Shown: positions 51,106-60,959, counted from the stretch's first letter. The stretch is 64,000 nt of DNA from an uncultured Oscillibacter sp. (GCA_934574045.1 CAKTMK010000005.1:15470-79469); one strand, 5' to 3'. Made by a program: numbers and translations. The notes: generated from the sequence alone by a model not told the origin.

Positions 51106-52515
51106 TCAGTTTTTCGCCAGATAGACCGCCTTCATACCCTTGTACGTCTCGTAGCAGTCCAGCTTCGCCACCGTCTCAAAGGGCGCGTGCATACTCAGCA
51201 CGGGAACGCCTGCGTCCAGCGTGGTGATGTTCCGGTTGGCCATATACATGGCCACCGTACCGCCGCCGCCGGCGTCCACCTTGCCCAGCTCCGCGATCTG
51301 CCAGAGAACGTCCGCCTCGTCGAACAGGCTGCGGACATAGGCCACCGTCTCCGCATTGGCGTCGGACGCGCCGGACTTGCCCCGCGCGCCGGTATACTTG
51401 CACAGGCCGATGCCGTAGTTGAGATAGGCGGCATTGCGCTTTTCAAACACCTCGGCAAAGTTGGGGTCGAACGCCGCCGTCACGTCCGCGCTCAGGCAGA
51501 ACGAATTTTCCAGACACACCCGCACGGGAACGCCCTGCGCTTCGCACAGGTCCTCCATAAAGGTGTCGAACGCGGCGGACTGCATACCCGTCACGCCGTC
51601 GGAGCCGATCTCCTCCTTGTCCGCCAGAATGCACACGGCGGTCTTTTCCGGCGTCCGGCCCAGATCCAGCAGCGCCCGGAACGCCGCGTAGGCGCACACC
51701 CGGTCGTCGTGGCCGTAAGCGCCGATCATGCTCCGGTCCAGGCCAATGTCCACCGCCCGGGCGGCGGGAACGGCCTCCAGCTCCGCGGAGGTAAAGTCCT
51801 CCTCCACAATGCCGTACTTCTCGTTCAAAAGCTGCATCACCGCCAGCTTCACCCGGTCGCTGCCCTCTCCCTCCGGGATGGGGCGGCTGCCCAGCAGCAG
51901 GTTCAGCGTCTCGGCGGGGACGGCCTCGCCCAGCGGCTTCTTGTTCTGCTCTGCGCCCAGATGGGGCAGCAGGTCGGTGATGACCAGCTTGGGGTCGCCT
52001 TCGTCCGCGCCGATGTTCACCGTCACCGTCCGGCCGTCCTTCAGAGCCACCACGCCGTGCAGCTCCATGGGGATGGTGGTCCACTGATACTTGCGGATGC
52101 CGCCGTAGTAATGGGTCTTGAAATAGCACAGCTCATTGTCCTCGTAGAGCGGGTTGGGCTTGAGATCCAGCCGGGGTGAGTCGATGTGGGCCGCGGTGAT
52201 CTGCGCGCCGGTGCTCAGTGGCTTTTCGCCGATGCAGGCCAGATACACGCTCTTGCCCCGGTTGCGGAAATACACCTTATCCCCCGCCTTGAGCGCCATG
52301 CCGCGGTCAAAGGGCCGGAACCCGGCCTGCTCCGCCAGACGGATCAGCTCCGCGGCGCACTCTCGCTCGGTCTTGCCCGCGTCCAGAAACGCCTTATAGT
52401 CCGCGCAGTAGGACTCCATCGCCGCCGCTTCCCCGTCGTTGAACCGGTCATAGCCGTTCTTGCGGTCGCACAGCAGCTTCTTTTTCAGCTCGTCCAGCTT
52501 CTTATTTTCTGCCAT
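51106..52515 (-). CDS. apeA: M18 family aminopeptidase
   Basis: 469 aa cocatalytic zinc aminopeptidase. AAHIDSPRLDLKPNPLYE gives the first zinc ligands, DDRVCAYAAF the bridging Asp, and ILADKEEIGSDG the catalytic Glu pair; the last His is in LSMHAPFETVAKLD. Removes N-terminal residues, often acidic. It overlaps the tsaC-coaE gene by 14 bp and is the last gene of the ddl operon. Confidence 0.94.
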   Translation of the reverse strand: MAENKKLDELKKKLLCDRKNGYDRFNDGEAAAMESYCADYKAFLDAGKTERECAAELIRLAEQAGFRPFDRGMALKAGDKVYFRNRGKSVYLACIGEKPLSTGAQITAAHIDSPRLDLKPNPLYEDNELCYFKTHYYGGIRKYQWTTIPMELHGVVALKDGRTVTVNIGADEGDPKLVITDLLPHLGAEQNKKPLGEAVPAETLNLLLGSRPIPEGEGSDRVKLAVMQLLNEKYGIVEEDFTSAELEAVPAARAVDIGLDRSMIGAYGHDDRVCAYAAFRALLDLGRTPEKTAVCILADKEEIGSDGVTGMQSAAFDTFMEDLCEAQGVPVRVCLENSFCLSADVTAAFDPNFAEVFEKRNAAYLNYGIGLCKYTGARGKSGASDANAETVAYVRSLFDEADVLWQIAELGKVDAGGGGTVAMYMANRNITTLDAGVPVLSMHAPFETVAKLDCYETYKGMKAVYLAKN

Positions 52516-54175
52516 TTGCTTTATCCTCCTTAATTTGCTCGATCAGGCGGGCAAAAAATTCCCTTGCGGTCTCCCGGAACTCCCGGGGTGTCTGGGCGGT
52601 GTTGCTCAGCTCCCGGTCGCACTTTTCCCGGAAATAGTCGTCCTGCTGCTGGGCGGAGATGCGCAGGCGGGCGTACTTCTCGTCGATCCCGTCCCGCTCC
52701 ATGATCCGCCGGACCCGCAGCTCCACCGGGGAAGTCACCGCCACCGTGCAGTCGCACAGCTTGTCGATCCCGGACTCGAACAGGTTGATCGCGTCCAGCG
52801 CGCACAGCTTCCCCGGGAACGCGGCGATCCGCCGCTCCAGCTCCGGGCGCAGGAAGCGGAACACAATGTCGTTGAGCTGATCCAGCCGGTCGGCATTGCC
52901 GAAGACCATCTCCCCCAGCGCCTTGCGGTTTAGCGTACCGTTGGCCTCAAAGACCTCCGCGCCGAAAGCGCCCGCGATGGCGCTGCGCAGCGCCGGGTCC
53001 GCGTTGAGCAGCTCGTAATACACCGCGTCGCAGTCCAGCGTCAGTCCGCCCAGATCCTCGATGGCCCGCAGGGCGCTGGTCTTGCCCGCGCCGGTGCCGC
53101 CGGTGATGCCAAGGACGATGTTCTCGTCCTCCACGTCCACCACGTGGAAGCCCGCCGCCTTTTTCAGCCGGTTTCCGATGGCAAGCCCCAGCCCCCGGTT
53201 GTCCGGGCATTGGGCGAGGATCTCCGTCACGCCGCTGCCGTCAAAGGTGCGCAGCGCGTCAAACACCCGCTGGGCCTGAATCTCCTTGTCCGCGGCGGGA
53301 CCCAGCAGATGCGTCTCATGCCCCTGAAACAGCGAGGCAAACTCGTCGAAGCAGATCACGCCTGTCCCCTCTCCGAGCTGCTGGGCCATGGCCTGCGCGG
53401 TGCGGCGGGGATTGCCGGTGAACACGGTGACCGGCGCCTTGGGCGCGTAGTGGCGGTATTTCATCCCCGGCGCCTTGGGCTGCTCACCGTCCTTGAGGGG
53501 AGCGGTAACGGCCCGGTCCACCTCGAACTCCCCCAGCACCCGCTGAAGGTCCTCCAGCGGCAGTCCGCCGGGACGGAGCAGCCGGGGCGGCGTCACCGTC
53601 AGGTCCACAATGGTGGACTCCACACCCACCGTGCACGGCCCGCCGTCCACAATGCCGTCGATCCTGCCGGACATATCCTCGGCCACGTCCGCCGCCGTGG
53701 TGCAGCTCGGTCGGCCGGAGGTGTTGGCCGACGGCGCGGCAATGGGAACCCCCGCGTAGCGGATGATGGCCAGCGTCACCGGATGGGCGGGACAGCGCAC
53801 GCCCACGGTGTCCAGCCCCGCCGTGGTGGCGTCCGGAACGACGGGCTTGCGCTTGAGGATCATGGTCAGCGGCCCCGGCCAGAAATTCCGCGCCAGCGTG
53901 TACGCCAGCGGCGGCACATCCTGGCAGAACCGGGGCAGCCACTGGGCGGAGGGAACATGGATGATGAGCGGGTTGTCCTGCGGACGGCCCTTCGCCTCAA
54001 AAATGCGGCGCACCGCGTCCGGGTCCAGCGCGTTGGCCCCCAGACCGTACACCGTCTCCGTGGGGATAGCCAGCAGGCCGCCCCGGCAGATGATGTCCGC
54101 GGCCATCTGCACCTTTTCCTCCACCACGCGCTGCTGGCCCTTGATGTTCGTCAGATCAATGAATTTCGTCTCCAT
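52502..54175 (-). CDS. tsaC-coaE: Threonylcarbamoyl-AMP synthase fused to dephospho-CoA kinase
   Basis: 557 aa in one uninterrupted frame. Residues 1 to about 335 are a full Sua5-type synthase: a YrdC domain (RGGLLAIPTETVYGLGANAL, EAKGRPQDNPLIIH, PSANTSGRPS) and the C-terminal Sua5 domain (KYRHYAPKAPV). It makes the L-threonylcarbamoyl-AMP used for t6A in tRNA. A short linker (about 340-352) leads to a complete CoaE (about 353-557) with GITGGTGAGKTSALRAIEDLG as P-loop and TLDCDAV. CoaE performs the last CoA step. Both halves keep their key residues, so both should be active. Confidence 0.92.
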   Translation of the reverse strand: METKFIDLTNIKGQQRVVEEKVQMAADIICRGGLLAIPTETVYGLGANALDPDAVRRIFEAKGRPQDNPLIIHVPSAQWLPRFCQDVPPLAYTLARNFWPGPLTMILKRKPVVPDATTAGLDTVGVRCPAHPVTLAIIRYAGVPIAAPSANTSGRPSCTTAADVAEDMSGRIDGIVDGGPCTVGVESTIVDLTVTPPRLLRPGGLPLEDLQRVLGEFEVDRAVTAPLKDGEQPKAPGMKYRHYAPKAPVTVFTGNPRRTAQAMAQQLGEGTGVICFDEFASLFQGHETHLLGPAADKEIQAQRVFDALRTFDGSGVTEILAQCPDNRGLGLAIGNRLKKAAGFHVVDVEDENIVLGITGGTGAGKTSALRAIEDLGGLTLDCDAVYYELLNADPALRSAIAGAFGAEVFEANGTLNRKALGEMVFGNADRLDQLNDIVFRFLRPELERRIAAFPGKLCALDAINLFESGIDKLCDCTVAVTSPVELRVRRIMERDGIDEKYARLRISAQQQDDYFREKCDRELSNTAQTPREFRETAREFFARLIEQIKEDKANGRK

Positions 54176-54214
54176 GCGCTTTTACCTTCTGTCTTATGCG
54201 GGTCGGTCCCGCGT

Positions 54215-55276
54215 TTATTTCTCCTGTCCGCGCAGCCGCTCCGCGGTGTCCGCGGCGGTCAGCGCGTCGATCAGCTCGTCCAGATCCCCGTCCATCACGT
54301 CGTCCAGCCTGTAAAGCGTCAGTCCGATGCGGTGGTCCGTCACGCGGCCCTGCGGGAAGTTATAGGTGCGGATGCGCTCGCTGCGGTCACCGCTGCCCAC
54401 CTGACTGCGGCGACGGGCCGCCTGCGCCGCGTCCCGCTTCGCAAGCTCCGCCTCGTACAGCCGGGAGCGCAGCACCTTCATGGCCTTGTCCCGGTTTTTA
54501 TACTGGCTCCGCTCGTCCTGACACTCCACCACCGTCCCGGTTGGCAGGTGGGTGATGCGGATGGCGGACTCTGTTTTGTTGATGTGCTGCCCGCCCGCAC
54601 CAGAGGAGCGGAACGTGTCGATCTGCAAGTCAGCGGGGTCAATGACGCACTCCACCTCCTGCGCCTCCGGCAGCACCGCCACCGTGGCGGCGCTGGTGTG
54701 GATGCGTCCGGCGGACTCCGTCTCCGGCACCCGCTGGACCCGGTGGACGCCGCTTTCAAACTTGAATCGGGACCAGGCGCCGTCCCCCTCCACCAGAAAG
54801 CTGATCTCCTTTACGCCGCCCAGCTCCGTGCGGTTTTCGCTCACAACGTCCACGGAAAAGCCCCGCCGCTCGGCGTACATCCCGTACATCCGAAACAGCG
54901 ACGCGGCGAACAGCGCGCTCTCTTCTCCGCCCACGCCGCCGCGGATCTCCACCACGACGTTCCGCCCGTCCTCCGGGTCACGGGGCAGCAGCAGACGCTT
55001 CAGCTCGTCTTCCAGCCGCTCCGTCTCCGCCCGCAGAGCGGGCAGTTCCTCCTGAGCCATGGCGCGCAGGTCCGGGTCCTTCAAAAGCGCCTCGGTCTCC
55101 CGCAGGCGGTCCCCCGCCCGCTCCCACGCGAAAAACGCCTCCACCACCGGGCCAAGCTCCTTCAGTTCCCGGTTCACGTCCCGCAGACGTTCCGCGTCGC
55201 CGTAGACCGATGGGTCGCTCAGCTGCGCCTGCAGCGCGTCATACCGCGCCGCGGCCGCCCTCAATTTTTCCAGCAA
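54215..55276 (-). CDS. prfA: Peptide chain release factor 1
   Basis: 353 aa. The GGQ loop is SSGAGGQHINKTESAIR; a PAT-type stop-codon motif region and RIRTYNFPQGRVTDHR are present. TTG start with gggagg 9 nt upstream, giving the usual N-terminus (MLEKLRAAAAR). Recognises UAA and UAG. Often beside hemK/prmC; here that gene is absent and the tsaC-coaE fusion follows instead. Confidence 0.96.
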   Translation of the reverse strand: MLEKLRAAAARYDALQAQLSDPSVYGDAERLRDVNRELKELGPVVEAFFAWERAGDRLRETEALLKDPDLRAMAQEELPALRAETERLEDELKRLLLPRDPEDGRNVVVEIRGGVGGEESALFAASLFRMYGMYAERRGFSVDVVSENRTELGGVKEISFLVEGDGAWSRFKFESGVHRVQRVPETESAGRIHTSAATVAVLPEAQEVECVIDPADLQIDTFRSSGAGGQHINKTESAIRITHLPTGTVVECQDERSQYKNRDKAMKVLRSRLYEAELAKRDAAQAARRRSQVGSGDRSERIRTYNFPQGRVTDHRIGLTLYRLDDVMDGDLDELIDALTAADTAERLRGQEK

Positions 55277-55315
55277 GCCGATCCGCCTCCCCTCGTTTTC
55301 TCTCCGGGAAGCAGA

Positions 55316-55816
55316 CTACCCCCGCGCCGGTTCCTCGTCCAGAAAGGCCCGCGTCTGGCGCAGGAACTCCTCCTGCCAGAAGCGATAGCCCACCGATCCG
55401 GCCCGCAGGGACACCGCCGTGCAGTGCGGGCGGGCGAGATAGGCGTCCATCTGCTGATAGACCTCCTCATTTTTCCGGTTCCCGCCCCGCAGGAGGACGT
55501 AGGACACGTTGCCCAGCGCCTGTCCGTGTTCCTTCAAAAAGCCGCGGATCACGCTGCTGCACCGCCCGGCCCACACCGGCGTGCCCAAAATCACCAGCCG
55601 GTAAGCGTCCAGCGGCTTTTCCGTCTCAAAGTGCTGGAGCAGCGCGGTGGTGCGGCGCATGGCGTCCATGCCGCTGCGGAAAAAGCCGCCAGCGCCGCTG
55701 CGGTCCACGCCGTCAGTCAGCTCCACCAGCTCGGCGTCCAGTTCCCCGGCCAGCTCCTGCATCGCAGTTCTGGTGTTCCCCGTCCGGGAGAAATACATAC
55801 ATAAAATGTCGCTCAT
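55316..55816 (-). CDS. Flavodoxin-like protein
   Basis: 166 aa. MYFSRTGNTRTAMQELA is an FMN phosphate-binding loop, and LGTPVWAGRCSSVIRGFL is the second flavodoxin-fold motif. Probably a flavodoxin or NADPH-dependent reductase of the flavodoxin_4 type. aggaggt lies 5 nt before the ATG at 55816. Between elyC (13 bp) and prfA (39 bp). The electron partner is unknown. Confidence 0.85.
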   Translation of the reverse strand: MSDILCMYFSRTGNTRTAMQELAGELDAELVELTDGVDRSGAGGFFRSGMDAMRRTTALLQHFETEKPLDAYRLVILGTPVWAGRCSSVIRGFLKEHGQALGNVSYVLLRGGNRKNEEVYQQMDAYLARPHCTAVSLRAGSVGYRFWQEEFLRQTRAFLDEEPARG

Positions 55817-55829
55817 AGGACCTCCTGCA

Positions 55830-56579
55830 TCAATCGAACAGTACGGTTTTGACCATGGCAAACGCCTCGCGGACATAGTAATTCGCTCCCAGCCCCGCCA
55901 GCGGCAGCTCCGCCGGGACGCAGAACGCGTTCAGCCCCGTCCGCCGGGCCAGCAGCTGGGCGCGGACGCAGTGGAAGTCGTTGGTCACCACGGCAAACGT
56001 CCCGTTCTCCGTGTCAAAGCCTTCCGCCCGCAGCAGCGCGGTAGAATAGGCAAAATTCTCCGCCGTGCTGGTGGAGCGCTCCTCCAGCAGCAGCCGTCCG
56101 CCGTCGATCCCCCGGGCGGTCAGCGCGTCGTACATGGCGCGGGCCTCGGTGATCTCCTCGCCGGGGCCCTGCCCGCCGGAGAGCACGGCTGGCGTCTGCG
56201 GGTGGCGGCTGAGATACTCCTCCGCCGCGTCGATACGGGTGGAGAGGGCCAGCGACGGCACGGTGCCGTTCACTCCCGCCCCCAGCACGATCACCGCGTC
56301 CGCCGGATCGTCCAGATGGTCCTGCTCGCCCTGAAAGATCAGAACGGCCTCAATGGCCGCAAAGCCGACAGCTCCCGCGCAAAGGCATGCAAGGAATACC
56401 GCCTTACAGACTTTTCCTCTCCGGCTGGTCTGCGCCCAGCGGCACAAAACGGCCCACAGCAGGCAGACTCCCGCCGCTCCGGCGCACAGCCACGCGGTGA
56501 ATTTCATCCCCGGGATCTGCCATATGGCAAGGGCAAGGACCGCAAATATCCCGGCCGCCGCCAGTGCGGGACGGCTCAT
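55830..56579 (-). CDS. ElyC/SanA/YdcF family membrane protein (DUF218)
   Basis: 249 aa. Three hydrophobic segments in the first 90 residues are followed by a DUF218 domain: DAVIVLGAGVNG, AVLSGGQGPGE, STSTAENFAYS and VTNDFHCVRA. Relatives affect envelope integrity and undecaprenyl carrier use (ElyC) or vancomycin exclusion (SanA). The ATG overlaps the ABC-F stop (ATGA). Confidence 0.88.
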   Translation of the reverse strand: MSRPALAAAGIFAVLALAIWQIPGMKFTAWLCAGAAGVCLLWAVLCRWAQTSRRGKVCKAVFLACLCAGAVGFAAIEAVLIFQGEQDHLDDPADAVIVLGAGVNGTVPSLALSTRIDAAEEYLSRHPQTPAVLSGGQGPGEEITEARAMYDALTARGIDGGRLLLEERSTSTAENFAYSTALLRAEGFDTENGTFAVVTNDFHCVRAQLLARRTGLNAFCVPAELPLAGLGANYYVREAFAMVKTVLFD

Positions 56580-58474
56580 TGAGCCGTCTCCGACAGCGTT
56601 TCCCACTTCTCATACAGCACGTCCAGCTCCGCCTGCACGGCGTCTTTCTCCGCCATGATGCCGTTTAGCTTTTCATAGTCGCAGGCCGCGTCGATCATGT
56701 CCTGATCCAGCTTCTTCAGCAGGGCCTCTGTTTCGGCGATGTGCCGCTCACAGATGACGAGCTGCTTGCGCGCGGCGGTCTGCTCCCGGCCTGTGCGGGG
56801 CGGACGCTCTGTAGCGGCTTTTTGCTTTACATCCTTTGCAGGCTTTTGATTTTGCTGCGCTTCTTTTGCCTTTTCCGCCCGGTACTGGGTAAAGCCCATG
56901 GGCCAGTCGGTGATGGTCTGGTTTTCGATCTCCCAGATGCGCGTGGCGAAGCGGTTGATGAAATACCGGTCGTGGGAGACGAACAGGAGCGTTCCGTCAA
57001 AGCTCTCCACCGCGTCCTCGATCCACTCCCGGGAGTCGATGTCCAGATGGTTGGTCGGCTCGTCGAGGATCAGGAAGTTGATCTCCTCGTCCATCAGCAT
57101 ACACAGCCGCAGGCGGCTCTGCTCTCCGCCGGAGAGGACGGAGACGGACTTGAATACGTCCTCGCCCCGGAAATCGTAAGACGCCAGCCGGTTCCGGGCG
57201 CTGGTCTCCGTCATGCCCTTTTTCACGGCCTGTAAATTCTCCACCAGATTCCAGTCCGGATGGTCGAAGTGGATGATCTGGGGCAGGTACGCGGTCCGGA
57301 CGGCGGGACCCAGCTTGATGCGGCCCTCGTCCGGGTACTCCTCGTCCATAATCATCTTGATGAGCGTGGATTTTCCGGTGCCGTTGTCGCCGATCAGGGC
57401 AATGCGCTCGCCGCCCTCCACCTTCAGGCTGATCCCGTCGAACAGGCGCTTCGTCCCGAAGGACTTGGCGACATTGCGCAGCGTCAGCACCTCGTCGCCC
57501 TTGAACTCCACCGTGGCGAAGCGGGCGTCCATCTTCCGGCGCTTGGTGGGCTTGTCCGTGGTGCGCATCCGCTCGATGCGCTTTTCCATGGAGAACGCCC
57601 GCTTGTACATGGCGTCGTTGCCCATGAACGCCCACAGGCGCAGGCGGTCTGCCGCCTCGGTGAGCTGGTGGATCTTGGCCTGCTCCTTCTCGTACTGCTT
57701 CAGCTTTTCCTGATACCGCTTTTCCTTTTCCACGGCGTAAAAGCTGTAATTTCCGCTGTAAAACTCGGCCTTTCCGCCGTTGATCTCGATGATCCGGTTC
57801 ACCGCCCGGTCCAGAAAGTATCGGTCGTGGGAGATGGCCACCACCGTGCCCTTGAAGCGGGAGATGTAATCCTCCAGCCACTCGGTGGCATGAAGATCCA
57901 GATGGTTGGTCGGCTCGTCCAGCAGCAGCACGTCCGTGTCCTCCAGGATCAGCCGCCCCAGATTCACCCGGGTCTTTTCCCCGCCGGAGAGTCGGTCAAA
58001 CGGCTCCGCCCGCATGGCGGCGCTGATGGAAAGGCCGTTGGCCACCTTGTTGACGGCCACTTCCGTGTCGTACCCGCCGAAAGTCTCAAACTTCTCCGTC
58101 AGCGCGCCGTACCGCCGCAGCAGCGCTGGGTCGCTCTCACCCTCGGCCATGCGGCGGGCAAGCTCCTCCATCTCCCCCGCCAGCGCAGAAAGGCGGGCGA
58201 AGGCTGTGCGCAGCACGTCCTCCACCGTGTACCCCTCCGGGTAGACCGGGATCTGGGAGATCAGCCCCATCCGGTGTCCCTTCGCCAGCGAAACGGTCCC
58301 GGCGTCATAGTCGATCTCGCCGGTGAGAATGCGGAACAGGGTCGTCTTCCCGGCCCCGTTGGGGCCGAGGAGGCCCACCCGCTCCCCTTCGTCGATCTGA
58401 AAGGACAGTCCGTCCAGTATTTTTTTCTCCAAATCGAAGGACTTGACCAGCCCCTCTACCTGTATTTCTACCAT
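56576..58474 (-). CDS. ABC-F family ATP-binding protein
   Basis: 632 aa. Two ABC ATPase domains in tandem, GPNGAGKTTLFR and GDNGTGKSTLIK as Walker A, RLSGGEKTRVNL and VLSGGEQSRLRL as signatures, and both LLDEPTNHLD motifs. No membrane segment. A coiled-coil C-terminus (about 540-625) and an inter-domain linker point to ribosome-binding ABC-F proteins of the Uup/YdiF type. Could be housekeeping or an antibiotic-protection type; the C-terminal coil favours Uup-like. Confidence 0.93.
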   Translation of the reverse strand: MVEIQVEGLVKSFDLEKKILDGLSFQIDEGERVGLLGPNGAGKTTLFRILTGEIDYDAGTVSLAKGHRMGLISQIPVYPEGYTVEDVLRTAFARLSALAGEMEELARRMAEGESDPALLRRYGALTEKFETFGGYDTEVAVNKVANGLSISAAMRAEPFDRLSGGEKTRVNLGRLILEDTDVLLLDEPTNHLDLHATEWLEDYISRFKGTVVAISHDRYFLDRAVNRIIEINGGKAEFYSGNYSFYAVEKEKRYQEKLKQYEKEQAKIHQLTEAADRLRLWAFMGNDAMYKRAFSMEKRIERMRTTDKPTKRRKMDARFATVEFKGDEVLTLRNVAKSFGTKRLFDGISLKVEGGERIALIGDNGTGKSTLIKMIMDEEYPDEGRIKLGPAVRTAYLPQIIHFDHPDWNLVENLQAVKKGMTETSARNRLASYDFRGEDVFKSVSVLSGGEQSRLRLCMLMDEEINFLILDEPTNHLDIDSREWIEDAVESFDGTLLFVSHDRYFINRFATRIWEIENQTITDWPMGFTQYRAEKAKEAQQNQKPAKDVKQKAATERPPRTGREQTAARKQLVICERHIAETEALLKKLDQDMIDAACDYEKLNGIMAEKDAVQAELDVLYEKWETLSETAQ

Positions 58475-58483
58475 AGATGTTCC

Positions 58484-59866
58484 TTAAGCCTGATAATTCT
58501 GCTCCCGCAAAAAGGCAACGATCGTCTCAAAGTGCATGGAGAAGTGCGAAGCCTTGACCAGTACGCTGGTGTCCGGCTCGAACTGGCGCAGGATCTCCGC
58601 CTGTGCCGCGTCCTTGTCCGGAAAGTGGACAGCGCTGCCGCCGGAGGCCAGCGTCCCCTCGGCGATCTTCTCCGCTTTCCGACCGATGGCGATCACCATG
58701 TCGATGCCCAGCATTGCCGCCAGCGCGCCGATGTTGTAATGGGCGGCCTCTCCGTGCTCGCCCAGCTCGCCCATGTCGCCCAGAATGGCGACCTTGCGGC
58801 TGCCGGTGCTCTTGGCCAGCACCTCCAGCCCAGCGGCCACCGACTGGGGATTGGCGTTGTAGCAGTCGTTGAGAATGATGCGCTGGCCCGGCAGGCGGAT
58901 GATCTCCATGCGGCTGCCCACGCCCTGAAACGCGGCCACGCCGGAGACGATCTGCTCATGGGTCAGGCCCAGCCGCTCGCCCACGGCCACGGCCATGGAC
59001 GCACAGTACGCCAGATGGCGGCCCGGGGCGCGGATGGTCAGCTCATATTCGTCCCGCGCCGTGGTGACGCGGCAGGTAATGCCGTCCAGCCCGTGGTCGC
59101 TCAGGTCCGTGATGCGGACGCCGCAGTGCTCGGACTGGCCGCAGCGCAGCGTGGTGAACGGCAGGTCCAGCGTGTTGAGCAGGGCGTCGTCCCCGTTGAG
59201 CACGGCGGCGCCGTCCGGCTTGAGAAACTCAAAGATCTCACTCTTCGCCTTCAGGATGCCCTCCCGGCTGCCCAGAAATTCAATGTGTGCGTCGCCGATG
59301 TTGGAGATGACGGCAATGTCCGGCCGCACCATCTCGCCCAGATAGCGGATCTCGCCGAAGTGGTTCATGCCCGTCTCGATCACCGCCGCCTGATGCTCCG
59401 GCGCAAGCTGGAGAAGCGTCAGCGGCGTGCCGATGTCGTTGTTGAAGTTCTCCGGCGTTTTCAGCACGTTCAGCCCCTGCGAGAGGACCGCGGCGATCAT
59501 CTCCTTCGTGGTGGTCTTGCCCACCGAGCCGGTGATCTGAACGAACGGAATGTTGAATTTCGCGCGGTAGGCTCCTGCCAGCGCCTTGAGGGCGAGGCGG
59601 GTATCGTCCACCTTGATGTAAAACCGGTCCGGGCGCAGATCCTCCGGCAGGCGGGCGCACAGAACGCCGGCCGCGCCGCTGTCCAGCGCCGCTTCAATGT
59701 AGTCGTGTCCGTCAAAATTTTCGCCCTTGAGCGGGATGAACAGGCACCCGGCCGCGAGCCGGCGGCTGTCCGTGCTCACCGCGGACACCTCCGGCGCGTC
59801 CTCCCGGGGATTCCACCACACTCCGCTGACGGCGCTCTCGATTTCTCTGACGGTCATCGGCTGCAT
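58484..59866 (-). CDS. murF: UDP-MurNAc-tripeptide:D-Ala-D-Ala ligase
   Basis: 460 aa Mur ligase, adding D-Ala-D-Ala to the cytoplasmic peptidoglycan precursor. VQITGSVGKTTTKEMIAAVL is the ATP loop; VISNIGDAHIEFLGS and ILNDCYNANPQSV are Mur motifs. Start ATG at 59866 has ggggagg about 8 nt upstream. It overlaps ddl, which makes its substrate, by 13 bp. Confidence 0.97.
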   Translation of the reverse strand: MQPMTVREIESAVSGVWWNPREDAPEVSAVSTDSRRLAAGCLFIPLKGENFDGHDYIEAALDSGAAGVLCARLPEDLRPDRFYIKVDDTRLALKALAGAYRAKFNIPFVQITGSVGKTTTKEMIAAVLSQGLNVLKTPENFNNDIGTPLTLLQLAPEHQAAVIETGMNHFGEIRYLGEMVRPDIAVISNIGDAHIEFLGSREGILKAKSEIFEFLKPDGAAVLNGDDALLNTLDLPFTTLRCGQSEHCGVRITDLSDHGLDGITCRVTTARDEYELTIRAPGRHLAYCASMAVAVGERLGLTHEQIVSGVAAFQGVGSRMEIIRLPGQRIILNDCYNANPQSVAAGLEVLAKSTGSRKVAILGDMGELGEHGEAAHYNIGALAAMLGIDMVIAIGRKAEKIAEGTLASGGSAVHFPDKDAAQAEILRQFEPDTSVLVKASHFSMHFETIVAFLREQNYQA

Positions 59867-60918
59867 ATGCTCTTCCTCCCCTTCAAAGACAGCTCCACGA
59901 TCTGCTCGCACAGCTCGTTGTACCCAATGCCCACCGCCGCGGCCTCCTTGGGCATCAGGCTGGCCTGCGTCAGTCCGGGCAGAGAGTTGATCTCAAGACA
60001 CCATGGCACGCCGTTCCCGTCCAGAATGAAGTCCGACCGGGAATAGACGCTCAGCCCCAGCAGACGGTGGAGCGCCAGCGCCATGCCGCCGATCTCCTCC
60101 TGCTGGGCCGGGGTGATGTTGGCGGGGCAAAGCTCCTGCGCGCCGCCGGACTGGTACTTGGCCGCGTAGTCGAACATCCCCTCGGCGGGAATGACCTCCA
60201 CCGCCGGGAGCGCCCGGTCGCCCAGCACGCCCGCAAAGATATCCCGGCCCGTGATCTTCTCCTCCACGAGGACCTGACCGTCAAAGCGCAGCGCGTCCAG
60301 CAGGGCGGTCTTCAGCTCCTCCTTTGTGTCCGGCAGGTAAACGCCCAGAGAGGACCCGCCTCCCGGCGTCTTTACCACGCAGGGCAGTGGCAGTTCCTCC
60401 ACAAGGGCGGGGACCTCCTCCCGCGTGTACTGCACCAGCCGCCACTTGGGCGTGCGGATGCCCGCGGCGTCCATCATCCGCTTGGTGGCCACCTTGTCCA
60501 TGGCCATGGCGGAGGCCAGATGGCCGGAGCCGGTGTACGGGATGCCCAGCAGATCCAGCGCCGCCTGGATGCGGCCGTCCTCGCCGCACTCCCCGTGCAG
60601 TCCGACGAACACCAGATCCGCCAGCGCGCACACCTCCAGCACGTTTTTGCCCAGCATGCTGGCGCTCTGATCCTTCCGGCTGCGGCGCACCGCCGCCAGA
60701 TCCGGTGCGTCGGAGCGGATCGCCGCGCCGCCGCAGCGGCCGTCCGGCGCGTCGAACAGCGCTTCCAGCGGTCCGTCGTAATCCTCCAGACCCATAAACA
60801 TATCCACCAGCACGGCGCGGTGCCCGTTCTCCCGCAGCGCCCTGCAAACAGCCGTCCCCGTTACCAGCGAGACCTCCCGCTCGGTGGACAGCCCTCCGGC
60901 CAACACAACGATTTTCAT
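59854..60918 (-). CDS. ddl: D-alanine-D-alanine ligase
   Basis: 354 aa ATP-grasp enzyme. VVLAGGLSTEREVSLVTG at the N-terminus, FVGLHGECGEDGRIQAALDL, and the C-terminal CLEINSLPGLTQASLMPKEA are typical. Length and motifs fit Ddl rather than the VanA type. First gene of the ddl-murF-abcF-elyC-flavodoxin-prfA-tsaC/coaE-M18 operon. Confidence 0.96.
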   Translation of the reverse strand: MKIVVLAGGLSTEREVSLVTGTAVCRALRENGHRAVLVDMFMGLEDYDGPLEALFDAPDGRCGGAAIRSDAPDLAAVRRSRKDQSASMLGKNVLEVCALADLVFVGLHGECGEDGRIQAALDLLGIPYTGSGHLASAMAMDKVATKRMMDAAGIRTPKWRLVQYTREEVPALVEELPLPCVVKTPGGGSSLGVYLPDTKEELKTALLDALRFDGQVLVEEKITGRDIFAGVLGDRALPAVEVIPAEGMFDYAAKYQSGGAQELCPANITPAQQEEIGGMALALHRLLGLSVYSRSDFILDGNGVPWCLEINSLPGLTQASLMPKEAAAVGIGYNELCEQIVELSLKGRKSICSR

Positions 60919-60959
60919 GGGTTTCTCCCTTCCGCCGCCGCCGCGGCCCGACTGGTTCC

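Noticed and set aside
53144..55804. Very long plus-strand open frames opposite coding genes (also near 3198-5477, 6456-8570, 44516-47086 and 57260-60046)
   Set aside because: They mirror genes with clear domains, are rich in His, Arg, Gln and Ala as expected of antisense GC-rich frames, and show no motifs.
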